Below, piece after piece: positions 23,100 through 35,003 of a DNA stretch of 64,000 nucleotides (position 1 is its first letter; every line of letters starts with the position of its first letter). The position numbers and the translations under genes were made by a program. The stretch lies in contig NC_050104.1 in NCBI RefSeq assembly GCF_902167145.1, forward strand, positions 108,883,849 through 108,947,848. Direction: 5' to 3'. This stretch comes from Zea mays. Taxonomy: Eukaryota; Streptophyta; Magnoliopsida; Poales; Poaceae. The notes beneath the pieces were generated by a model that had not been told where the DNA came from, searched no databases, and saw only the letters and a list, made by a program, of their open reading frames with translations.

Positions 23100-24575
23100 G
23101 GCTTACCCAACACCAGGCACAGACATTAGAACCAGGGGAGCAGGGATATCTGGAGGGAAGGCACCATGCATAGCTGGATCACCAAACAAATCATAAATAG
23201 GATCGTCGGGATTTTCACCAGACCCATCACGTGTTGGTGAATCAACATTCCTGTCGAACCTATGATTGCCACGCTCATCCCTCAGCCGACTCCCTATTGG
23301 TGGTCTTTGTCTTCCATTTCCCCTCTATACATGAGGACATATCCTGTGCAATCACTCATTTTGGTGCAAGCGTGCAATCAAACTATCCAGAGCATCCAAT
23401 CTAGATTCAACGGTTTCATATGGAAGGGGTTAAAAGTAAAATAGGTACTATGTTTTAGGTGGAAGGGGTTAAATATAAAATAACAGTCATCATTAGATCT
23501 AGATCGGATGCACCAGATTGCTTGATTGCATGCTTGCACCAGGATAAGTGATTGCATAGGATATTTTCCCTCTATACATTGATCAGTACAAACAGTTAGA
23601 CAATATAATTTGCAAGTCAACACAAACTTAGTGATGGAGCTTACTGGAGCAGGTTGCTGCATGATAGGTGTACCACCAGGTGCCTTTGGGTCACAGCATT
23701 CGAGATAAAAAAATTCATAATTATCTTGCAATTTTTAAACCTGGCTAACTTAATAGTTAAACGAATGGGATTGCAGAAACATATACTTCATATAGTTCTC
23801 AAAGTAAATATCCTCTGTCACTTTTGAAGTTAGATCAACCACCAAGTTTGCATGCTTCAGTTTAAGATGCTTCTGGACAACCTCAGCGGCATGGAAAAGT
23901 TTCGTGCAGCCCTTGGCTCCACATCCATATTTCCACCCATATTTCTCGTCCCTATTTTCCTCACGTATGGATCCAAGACTTTAGTAGCAACTCCATCAAT
24001 CTTCTCCTTTCCTTTCAACATTTCTAATGGATTCTGACCTTGAATTCTGTCTTGCCATAATGAATCAAGTTTATTCTCCCATTCAGCACCATTTGAGCTA
24101 GCCCCAATATATGTCCTTGCATCAGCTTTCACATGCCTTAGGCCTTTAGGTTCATTTGTCTCAGACATACCATAATAATCCACACCATGGATACGCCATA
24201 AATAAGTAACAAGAGTGTCCAGCAACTCAGCACCCTCAAGACCCTTCACAGTAGATGATCCTTGTATTATAACAATTGGCCCCACTGAACCATGTGACTT
24301 ATTCATGTCTGACTTTTCATGGTCACTACTTGAGAGAACATTGTTTTCAATACCCTTCTTAGAATCAAGTTTACGGATGAGAGCTTGAGCTTGCTCAATG
24401 TCAATTTGAATTCGACGAACCTCGGAACTAACTGGGTGAGCCTTGGAAGTAGCATAATATGAATCATCAGAACCCTTTCCATGTTTCCCTTTTTACCATC
24501 CCCTTCCACAGCATCTAGATTTTTACTGCTATTATTTCCTGATTTGCTCACTGTCGAACCCATCAAACCTGGACC
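23100..24575 (-). pseudogene. captured SERRATE (ARS2-like) gene fragment
   Basis: On the minus strand, exon pieces match plant SERRATE, the zinc-finger protein that aids pri-miRNA processing and splicing in the nucleus. From 24480 down the reading is SDDSYYATSK, SSEVRRIQIDIEQAQALIRK, then VDYYGMSETNEPKGLRH and KEKIDGVATKVLDPYVRKI (about 23960). A one-base loss near 23950 shifts the frame, but the C2H2 finger CGAKGCTKLFHAAE still follows in another frame, then HLKLKH. Further pieces give DPKAPGGTPIMQQ (about 23640-23690, with a 4 bp insertion) and DPIYDLFGDPAMHGAFP (about 23130-23200). Introns with GT/AG ends remain, so this is DNA-level capture, not a retrocopy. A MITE sits between the last pieces. 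Confidence 0.85.
23333..23569. mobile_element. Mutator-like MITE inside the SERRATE fragment
   Basis: The 237 bp element has long inverted arms of about 80 bp (left from GAGGACATATCC, right ending GGATATTTTCC). It is flanked by the perfect 10 bp repeat CTCTATACAT (23323-23332 and 23570-23579). Long arms and a 9-10 bp duplication suggest a MULE-derived element. It probably sits in an intron of the captured fragment. Confidence 0.75.
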
Positions 24576-24678
24576 GCTATGCAGTACAAAAAAGCGTAAT
24601 AATTAATACACACTCTTAATGAATGCACGTATTATTGGGTGACCTGTGTGTTTGAGTGAGAGAGTCATCATGAGTGCA

Positions 24679-24699
24679 AGTGTGTGTGTGTGTGTGTGT
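24679..24699. repeat. (GT)n microsatellite
   Basis: About ten GT dinucleotides in a row. No further meaning. Confidence 0.95.
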
Positions 24700-25453
24700 C
24701 CTTGTGCGCCATGCATGCCCATGGTGTGTGTAAGAGAGAGAGAACATCTCACATGTCCAGATTTCCACTTTGCAATTTTTGGAAGAAATCATTTGTAGTA
24801 GTTCTTGCCAGTTCATTCCTTCTGTTTGAATAAAGGATAGTGACAACAAAGATGGCAGGAACGTTAAAGAAAATGCATTGCAAAAATGCCGGTACATCAT
24901 GAAGGCGACAGAAATAGACTAAGAAAGTAGCAAACAACAAATTAACATGGCAAATCTATAATTACATAAGAAATCAACAAACTGCTCGTTAATAAGAAAA
25001 TCTTGTAATTTCATTATGATGTAGGAAAATCTATTTGTTTGCTGCTAATTCTGAGACCTTTAAATTGACAAAGGGACTTTGTTTGATGCTAAGTTCTGTG
25101 ATTTATTTATTTACCTATTTCTCATTATATTCAGTCATATTAATAAAATACAACGATATATTGTTCGGCCGGTGAGGTTCAAACCAGTGGGGTGAGAAGG
25201 AAGAAAGGAAGAGGGAAGGGGATTAAGAACCCATGGGATCTCTTCTCCTCGACTTATGTCATGGTGAGGACAACAGGGGATAATGTTTGGAGGCGGCGTC
25301 ACACCATGGCATTGATGGTGACGGTCTGTCCTTAATCGACGCTAAGCGCACGAATTGAGTGGAGTTTTTTGTCGTGTCTTGTTATTATCTGGTCTAAGTC
25401 TGAATAGAACTAATATTTTTCTACACAGGTTTGGTGTCTAACTGAAAGACGTA

Positions 25454-28400
25454 GATGGATCCATTCAAAAATAACGATGTTCGTCCTCCATTAAGAGAAC
25501 TATCTAACAACACCCTTGAAGGTATACCTACTAATAAAATGCCTTATGTGAGCTCTCAACAAGGTTTTAAAATGGAAAAAAAACAATGGTTCAGGAGGAC
25601 GTGCTAATGCAATGCAACGTAAGAGGGAAAGAGAAAGAGCACGATATGCAGCGATGAGTGATGAAAAAAAACGAACTAAAGAAGCGTCGTGAGTCACGCA
25701 CAAAAGAAAACCTTGAGCACCATAAGCACTCAAAAGGTATGTTAGTTATACCTGTGCATCACTAATCTTTAAAGTAATGCTTTTCTTATGTGTTGTCGGG
25801 TTACTTTATGTAGATGAATGTCCAGATGTGTCTATAAGCGACGCAAGCATCATTGGTTGTACTATACCGTGTGATACCACTCCAGGTAATTACATTCTCT
25901 GATATGTTAATGAACAACAAAGTTTAATAATGGAAATGTATATGACGTGTTAGGAGGATGTGATGATGCAAGACAACGTAGGAGGGAAAGAGAAAGAGTA
26001 CGATATGCTACAATGAGTGCTGAAAAGAAAAATGAATTGAAGAAGCGTCGTGAGTCACGAAAAAAGGGAAATGTTATGCACCATGAGTATTCAGAAGGTA
26101 TATTAACTATGCTCGTCTGTCACTCATCTTTAAAGTAATACTTTTCTTATGTTCTCTCGGGTTTACTTTGTAGTTTGCAACATCCCTGCAAACAAGGACA
26201 ACAATAATCATCAAAACAATGAAATTGAGGATGTTGATGATGATTCTTATCGGTTGCATAAGAATAACTCATTTGAGGTGCATAGAAGACTTGGCAGTGA
26301 AAAACTTTCCACACATTTGTCAGGTGTTGGTTGAGATGATGTTTTATTTAGAAGTAGTTAGATTTATTATGTTTCATAATCATTTTTTATATAAATATCT
26401 ACTAAAATTCTGTTATAATGACTGTTATTGCAACTATCTACTAAATCAATGTTTACATTGTGTAGATGAATGTCCACAGGTGTTTGTAAGCGACAGAAGC
26501 ATCAAAAATCTGACTGTACATTGTGATAACACTTTAGGTAATTACATTTATCTGTTATGTTATTTAACTATATCGTGTTGTAACACTCTAGATAACGTGC
26601 ACCATTAGTTGGTTGAGCTCTCATCATTCAACCTATATGTACACCTAAGACCTTTGCTATTTTCAACTTTAAAGTCGCATTGGGTCAGACGAGTCATCAA
26701 CATGATTCCAATCAAAGTTCAGAAGTTTTAGATCCAAGGGAACGTAAGAGAATACGAGAAAGAACTTGATTTGCATCTCAAACAAAAGAACAAAGGGCAT
26801 TGCGTAATAGGGAATCATGTAATAAGATGGCAAGGAAAAACTATAAAAGAAGACAACGGGAAATTAAACTCCAGGACTTAATCGGCATTGAGGACCCGAA
26901 GTTTACCCCGGAGCTTGTGTGGAGTTCAACAGATGCTGAAGCGCCTCATGGGTCTCTATGTAGCTCCGAGGGCATGGCTATCCCTGAGTTAAGCCCAACA
27001 CCTTTCGTTCCTAATCCATCACAGACTGAGGATGTCGAGAAAGACAGTAAGACAGAGTCTCCTAGACGACAAAGACATAAACGTCATGTGTCGTCCAACC
27101 AAAGACAGACCCTGGTGTCTCGTCAAAATCAGAAATTTCATTTAGCCATTGGAACAAACTTCGCTACTGCAACTAGGGATTGTGTAATGGAGAATGATGG
27201 GGATAATGAAATTGATCATCAGACTGTTTCAGAGATCAACAACAATGGTAATTACTAATCCATCCTTAATTAATTTGACACATTAATTATAGTGGTAAAC
27301 TGACTTAACACAACTTTCCATCAATAGAAAGTACCGGTCTGTGTCCATTCCCTCACACGGAGAGTAACAATATGACTGAAGGAGCAGACATTGGGATGCA
27401 ACACCAAGCAGCCCCAAATGTCACCACTAATGGTAATTACAAGCCCATTCCACTATTAATTCCCTAAATATTCTTAGTGGCTAAATTCATGTGAAACAAT
27501 AGATGATGTTGAAGATGTGCTCTTTACAGAGGATGATGATGAAGCTGTACTTTTTGAAGATGACGAAGACGAAGGATACCTATTCGCTGGGCAAGGTACT
27601 TGCGTAATGTTTTTAATATAGACTTTGAAAGTTTCTAGACCTGTACGTCTTATCCATTGTTCTTCGAACACAAATTTAGATGGTGAATCTGGTGAGGATA
27701 TCGATATTGATGAAACACAAGATGCCTTTACTGTTATCCCTGACGTACCTGACCCGTACGACAAGGTGTATAGTAACATACCTGAAGAAACATATTTGTT
27801 GAACACTGTTGCTGACTGTGACTACTGCAAGGCAAAGAAGTTTCAATATGAACCACCTGGATTTTGTTGTCGTAATGGACAGATTGATCTAGCCCCATTC
27901 GAGACACCATCTCAGCTTAGGAGGCTGTGGGAGTGTGCAGATGCTGATGCGAGGCACTTCCGTGATAACATTCGATTTTTTAACGGCCATTTCTCATTCA
28001 CTTCTCTATACTGTTGCCTTGACAATATGACTACTAATATGGATCGTGGTATCTACACGTTCCGTGCACATGGCATGATGTACCAAAACGTAAGGTCGTT
28101 CGGTAGGGAAGCTGGGGCGGAACAGAAGCACCTTGAGCTTTACTTCTACGATGATGATCCTAGCCTCGAGCATAGATATCGTAAATGTCGTCAAGAGCAA
28201 CTTGATAAAGACAAGGCAGTTATTAAATAGTTAGTTGAGATACTTAAGGGAAACCCATACTCTGAGCACCTTAGGAGTATGGGGCATGTTGATAACATTG
28301 AAGACTACCATATTGCCTTGAACCTTGACCAAACATTGAACCAGAAGTTATATAATGCACCCATCACTTCGGAGGTCGCTGCAGTTTGGATTGAGGGAAG

Positions 28401-31400
28401 TGAACGTCGAGGTCAATTCAATAATAGTGTTATGTTGCATGGGAAGGATAGGTCAAGCCACGACATCCGTTCATATCATGGATGCTATGATGCACTATCA
28501 TACCCATTGTTCTTCCCTAAAGGTGAACTTGGATGGCATGCAAATATTCCGAAGTCCAATGTTTCCATGGATGAAGTAGAGGCGTATCGTGACCAACACA
28601 GGACAAGGGATGCAAACGATGACGATACAGGTTAGTTGTTTCTTTGTGAGTCTTATATAATCCTTTGTTAAGTATGTTTTTAGCAACACTAATTACTACA
28701 ACTTGCATCTTGCAGAACGACCCAGCCATCTATGTGTGTCTGTACGTGACTATTACTGCTACAGATTTCAAATTCGCCCAGGTATATTCAATCCAATACT
28801 TCATGGGAAGCGTCTTTTCCAACAGTTCGCTGTCGACAGCTACATCAAGGTTGAGAGCTCTCGTTTGGATTTCATACGTAGAAACCAAGACAGATTAAGG
28901 GCAGATCGATACAAGGGTTTGGTAGATAGCTTGCATGAAGGCGAGAACAGAGCAGACAAAATTGGAAAGCGAACTGTGTTGTCTACATCATTTATCAGCG
29001 GTCCTCGTGACATGAGACGCCGGTATATGGATGCTATGGCCCTTGTGCGGAAGTTTGGGAAACCAGATATATTCCTTACTATGACGTGCAACCCCAATTG
29101 GGATGAAATAACAAGGGAGCTTCATCCTATGCAGTCACCACAGGATCGTCCAGACCTTGTTGTTCGCATATTCCGTGCGAAACTAGAGGAATTGAAGAAG
29201 AGATTGACTAAGCAACATATTCTTGGAAAGATCCGTGCTTATGTCTATGTCGTGGAGTTCTAGAAGCGAGGTTTGCCCCATGCCCATTTTCTACTCATCA
29301 TGCAGAGAAAGTACAAGCTAACATGTCCTGAGCAGTATGATCTCCTGATCTCCGCTGAGATCCCTGATAAGAAGAAGTACCCTCAGCTGTACAAGATGGT
29401 TATCAAGCATATGATGCATGGACCGTGTGGGTTGTTAAATCCTAAATGCCCATGCACTAAGGGTCGTGCTTCATGCAAAAACCATTATCCTAGAGCTTTT
29501 AGCAATGCAGCGTCTCAAGGAAAGGATTCATATCCTATTTATAGGCATCATGATGATGGGCGTAAGGAAACGGTTCGAGGTTGTGAATTGGACAACAGAT
29601 GGGTCGTCCCTTACAACCCTTACCTCCTCCGGCTCTTCAACTGTCACATCAATGTTGAGGCGTGCGGGAGCATCAAGGCTGTCAAATACTTGTTCAAATA
29701 CATATACAAAGGCCACGATCGTGCGTCTGTGGCTGTGACAGATGCAAACGAGGCTGATGGTGACGTTGATGAGATCAAGCAGTATAGAGATGCTAGGTGG
29801 GTGACCCCTCCAGAAGCCCTTTGGAGGATATTCAGCTTTGATCTAAGTCAAAACTCTCCACCAGTGATGCAACTGCAGCTCCATCTTGAAAACATGCATA
29901 TGGTGTCATTTCACGAGCGTGCTAAAGTAAATCATGTTGTCCAACGTCCAGGTGCCGATAGGTCAATGCTTACGGCATATTTTGAGGCAAATAGGCTACA
30001 CGAGGAGGCTCGGGGCATCCTTTACCGTGATTTTCCTGAGTGGTACACTTTGCAGCAGGGCAAAGTGTGGCAAAGGAGGAAACGTAACACGGGTGGACAG
30101 GTTGGTAGAATAGTCTCTGCTCATCCAGCTGAGGGGGAGCGCTTTTATCTTCGACTTCTCTTAAACCATGTGACGGGTGCTACCTCCTATGCGGATCTAA
30201 GGACAGTAGATGGTGACACACTACCATCTTTTCGTGAGGCAGCACAAAGGAGGGGACTGCTTGAAGCAGATGACACAATAGATGAGTGTCTCAACGAAGC
30301 CGTTATTTACCAAATGCCGTCAGCACTATGAAGGTTGTTTGCAACAATACTGGTATACTGCGAGCCGAATGATGTGGCAGAATTATGGCAGAGACACCTT
30401 GACTCAATGTCAGAGGACTACCACCGTAGTACTCAAAGCAAAACCCATGTGCAGCAGATGGTCTTGATTGACATTAGAAACATTTTGCAGTCAATGGGTA
30501 AAGACATAAAGACATTCCCTCTCCCTACTATCATTGACAGATATGACGATTCACATGGTACTGATAGAGAGATTTACGAGGAGGAAAGTATCAAGCCGAC
30601 GACAAAAGACGTTGCTATGAAAGAAACCCTAAACAAGGAGCAGAGGTCTGCCTATGATAAGATCCTATCTGTCGTTGACACCAATAACGGTGGAGTGTTC
30701 TTTGTGGATGGGCCTGGTGGGACTGGAAAGACCTATCTGTATAAGGCACTGCTTGCGGCACTACGCAATCAGGACAAGATTGCAGTTGCAACAGCTACAT
30801 CTGGTGTTGCGGCTTCCATATTGCCTGGGGGAGGACTGCCCATTCGCGCTTCAAGATACCACTTACTATTGATGAAGGTGATGTATGTAGCTTCACGAAA
30901 CAAAGCGGGACAGCAAAGTTGCTACAAAAAGCATCGCTCATTATCTGGGACGAGGCATCAATGACTAAGAGACAAGCAATTGAGGCGCTAGACAATAGCA
31001 TGCGTGATATAATGGGACAGCTTGGGCTGCCCTTTGGTGGGAAGACTATTGTGTTCGGGGGTGATTTCAGACAAGTACTCCCTGTTGTACGCAAGGGGTC
31101 AAGGGCTCAGATAGTTGCTGCCTCTCTACGGAGTTCTTACCTCTGGTAATCCATGTGCCACCTAAAGCTTGTTCAAAACATGAGGGCACAGAGCGACCCA
31201 TGGTTTGCAAAATATTTGTTGCGCGTCGGTGGTGGAACTGAGGAAGCGAACAACGATGGTGATATTCGTCTTCCAGATGAGGTGTGTGTGCCATATACTG
31301 GTAATGACCGCGACCTTGATAGACTGATAGATGACATTTACCCCAATCTAAATGAAAATATGTCTAACACAAGCTACATCACTTCAAGAGCAATATTGTC

Positions 31401-32058
31401 TACACGGAATGACTGGGTGGATATGATAAATATGAGGATGATCGATCGTTTCCAAGGGGAGCAGATGATGTACCATAGTTTTGACACCGCGGTGGATGAT
31501 CCTAATAACTATTACCCATCAGAGTTTCTAAACACGCTGACTCCTAATGGACTACCCCCGCACGTTCTAAAGCTCAAAGTTGGATGCCCAATCATGTTGC
31601 TTAGGAATATAGACCCCGCTAATGGACTTTGCAACGGCACGAGGTTGGTGGTTCGTGGTTTCCAAAAAAATAGTATTGATGCTGAAATTGTCCTTGGCCA
31701 GTATGCTGGAATGCGAATTTTCTTGTCTCATATACCTCTGTGCCCCTCTGATGATGAGATGTTCCCTTTCCAGTTTAAAAGGAAGCAGTTTCCGATAAGA
31801 CTAAGTTTTGCCATGACGGTTAACAAGGCCCAGGGCCAGACGATTCCTAATGTTGGTGTGTACTTGCCGGAACCAGTGTTCTCTCATGGCTAGCTTTATG
31901 TTGCTCTATCAAGGGCCACCGCTCGATCAAAAGTGAAGATACTTGCCATTCCAGTCACTGATGAGAAGAAGAAGAAGAAGGGGGTTGAAAGGAACTCAGC
32001 GATAAATGGCGCAACATACACAAAGAATATAGTTTATAAGGAGGTCCTTACGCCGTAG
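25454..32058 (+). pseudogene. Helitron Rep/helicase (RepHel) gene, decayed, several introns
   Basis: The protein nicks, rolls and unwinds Helitron DNA. Start ATG 25454 (MDPFKNNDVRPP) is a short first exon. Exons rich in Arg/Lys/Glu (RRRERERARYA) follow near 25610, 25965 and 26750. The Helitron-like N domain is at about 27680-28630 (CDYCKAKKFQ, YTFRAHGMMYQN). After an intron (28632-28715) comes the Rep domain. Its HUH motif lies in RGLPHAHFLLIM (about 29268-29303) and the catalytic tyrosines in KYLFKYIYKG (about 29686-29712). The helicase has Walker A GPGGTGKT (30712-30735) and Walker B IIWDEAS (about 30943). Stops: TAG 28228, TAG 29261 (directly before the HUH segment), TGA 30329, TAA 31147, TAG 31891. 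A one-base shift lies near 30830. It cannot work as is. Confidence 0.9.
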
Positions 32059-32408
32059 CTGAGATTGATGAATACATGGCAATTAACAACTTGTAATGCA
32101 CTTAATTATTTTGGTTTTTAGGTGAAGATGTATTTTTGCCTTTTATTTATCTATTTTGGCTCCTTTTTTAGCTTCCTATTGTTTAGTGGTCATTTGGTTG
32201 ATACAACAAAGAAAGCAGATGAGCATTGAATAGATGTTATCGGTCTCTTTTTATTATGTTTCATGTATTGTTTAGTAAATAGTCTTGGGTCTTTGGACCC
32301 AACTTAACTAGATATAGATAACTGCATCTCACTTAAATAGAAGAACAATGTTCAGTATGCAAATCTCGTTTATAAGGAGGTCCTTACCCCCGCACGTTCT
32401 GAAGATGT

Positions 32409-32663
32409 GGAGGGACATCACGACTTCAGGTTAGTTTTTTTACTACTGCTAATTAAGATGCTAAAATTGTAATGTTGCTTATGATATACACTAGAGATGC
32501 TTAATTCGGTAAGATATCTCTCATTTTTGTAATAATGGAGGGACATCACGACTCCAGGTTAGGTTTTTACTAATGCTAATTAAGATGCTAAAATTGTAAT
32601 GGTGCTTATGATATACACTAGAGATGCTTAATTCGGTAGGATATCTCTCATTTTTGTAATAAT
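32409..32663. repeat. 128 bp tandem duplication after the helicase gene
   Basis: GGAGGGACATCACGACT starts both copies (32409 and 32537). They are nearly identical over 127-128 bp and AT-rich, with no coding potential. The rest of 32059-33330 shows no gene. Confidence 0.9.
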
Positions 32664-33379
32664 GCTAGATTTATTTTTTTAATAACTGCGCCTGTCCCAC
32701 CGCAAGGGGGTAAGCCAACGTCCAGCTTTTTTTAGGGTCATCATGTTGATATCGCGGCTGTTAGTACTTGTTGGATTAGGTGTTAGTTTTGACCATAGCC
32801 AAGCTTTTGATTCATCATAATCTGATCCCATTACCAATTTCTCTTCCTATGTGTATAGCAATCTCGTGGCCACTGGTGGGATATGTGGTTGTCTCAATTG
32901 CAGACAATTTTGTTGAACCTGTAATATCAATGAGGTTGAAGATATCAGAAGTAAAGGCAATTTTTAATCAGGTATCTCGCTAGCCCTGTTGCTACTTGTT
33001 GATTGCTTCATTTAATTTGATGATACTTTTCTTTTGAGAAGAGTACTCTATGGTTAAATAGAGCTTTGGAATCCTAATTTATGTCTGGTAGGGCTGGTAT
33101 GTTCTATGGAAGTCAACAATAGATGTCCTACAGTTGTTGCTGTTACAAATATAACAAGGAATTAGACGCTTATAAAACCAATAAATTGCATATAATTTGT
33201 AAGTAAAGCCACACTGACCAGTATATCCGTTCCTTTTTTCCACAAATGGTTAGAGGGACCTCCAGTTTGTCTGCATCAATACCTGCGGATATAGCAAAAT
33301 TAGAAAGAGTAGAACCAAAAACATTAATGACTATGAGTAGCAGCCATGCACGTGAACTAGAAATCCAAATGCTGGCATT

Positions 33380-34076
33380 GCAATCGTACTACCTTTAGTT
33401 GCAGCCTCGGCACTTTTCTCTTGCATCTGCTCTTGATGGAATTGTTTCAGCCAAGGAAGCAAAAAGTGCACGATACACATTGAGAATTTAATTTTATCTT
33501 GTTCAGATACACTATATCCTCCAGACTGTGGAAAAGAAATATGAGCAAATAGGTAAACAGTAAACACATTGGCCCAGTAGACAGGAGAAATGAAGCAAGA
33601 CGAAGGCACACATTTATTTGCAGTAACTTCTTTTTGTTCCTCGAGTTGGCTCAGGTTATGTCTCCCCGCAGACAAGCCTTACAATTGCAATTATTTTGAC
33701 AAACTAGGCAATTGTTCGCAAAATCATCCTCTGATAAATGTGGATACCTGATTCAATCATGCCAAACAGTGGAAATACTAAGAGGAAACCATAAAAACAA
33801 GTTGAAATAGGCACTAATATAGTAACTAAAAGTAACACACTAGCAAAATTAGAGATGAGAGAAACCATAAATCATCACTATCCAAAAGCAGGGTGTCAAA
33901 TGCAATCTCAGGTGGCTTTTAGAAGGGCACAAACCAGCGTTTAATGCACTTCACACAATATCTATATTTTATTTTTCGGACGACACAACCTTGGCACCTT
34001 ACAACTCTTCCGCTATCATTCATCTGGCACTGATGGCACATGTTTGAATCCTCAGTAATCCTTCTCTTCTGCAAAA
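33380..34076 (-). pseudogene. captured fragment of an IBM1/JMJ25-like JmjC histone demethylase gene
   Basis: On the minus strand 34076-33925 reads SNMCHQCQMNDSGRVVRCQG followed by YRYCVKCIKRW, the Cys-rich RING-like finger at the front of plant JMJ25/IBM1-type H3K9 demethylases. Next, near 33760-33650, comes HLSEDDFANNCLVCQNNCNC and KACLRGD, the end of that finger. Near 33540-33390 VSEQDKIKFSMCIVHFLLPW and QFHQEQMQEK match the helix that follows. Pieces are separated by non-coding DNA like introns, and the JmjC domain itself is absent. IBM1 removes H3K9 methylation from genes in the nucleus. This copy is a broken fragment carried by the Helitron, opposite to its helicase gene. Confidence 0.75.
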
Positions 34077-34139
34077 AAACAGCAACCAAAGCATATAAGG
34101 CATGCACATATTGGAAACAAAAGAAAGTGTACCAGTGGA

Positions 34140-34730
34140 GCAGCTATCCATTTCAACTTTTCTTTGGGACAATCCCTTTATTATATGTAGTGTACAAAAA
34201 CCAGTTCAACAGGTTAGTGAAGTCGATAGTTTGGATGATGGAAATGATGACATGGATGAGCAAGCTAGATCTTCACAACACCTATCCTCATCAACAGCTG
34301 AGATTTCCTTGCCCCCATCTGAGGATAGTGATCGAATGAGTGGGCAAGTAGAGAATGATGATGGGTTGGGCTTAGTTCAGAGTGACACTCCAGTTGGAGC
34401 AGCAGATGGTGACAGTACCCAGATCACCTCGACTTTGACTGCTTTTTCGGTAATGAGGAATATTTCTATAGTTGGCTTATCCGTGGGTATCTTTGTTGAT
34501 GCTTCACATGTGTTGAGGAGTTTTTATTTGACATTTTCTTTGCCAGATTATTAGTTAGATAGTGAAATTGCAATTCTCGTTTCCAGAGTCTTTTGGCATC
34601 GTCCATGACATGCAAAACGTGAATATATGTAGGCTTATGGTCATAAAGATCCTAATATTCATACAACCAATGAGGCCCAGCTATATGGACTGGTGGAGCC
34701 TAATGTACATTTCCAGAGTCTTCTCAGGTA
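34140..34730 (+). pseudogene. unidentified captured exons, plus strand
   Basis: 34200-34450 is open with codon-like composition and an acidic, Ser/Gln-rich product (VSEVDSLDDGNDDMDEQARS, PPSEDSDRMSGQVENDDGLG). 34640-34700 gives a second short exon-like piece. I do not recognise the source gene. Their orientation is opposite to the JmjC fragment, so they come from another locus or from the Helitron itself. Confidence 0.4.
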
Positions 34731-35003
34731 AATGTTACATTGGAATTCAGTTGTTAATTGGACTCATTGATTGTGTATTACTTTTTGAAGTTATTTTTTG
34801 TTTTTTAATATTATAATATAGTTGGAATTTTCAAACAACAACTTCAAAAACTTATTTCTACTATAGTATTTGTAGAAATATTAATGTTACAATATTTAGT
34901 ACTTCAGAAATCAAACAAGCACATTTTCATATGTCCAACTTAAATGATCCTAAATACGCTGGTGAGGAAATATTACAGAGGCTGACTGCCTGTTTCCAAA
35001 ATA

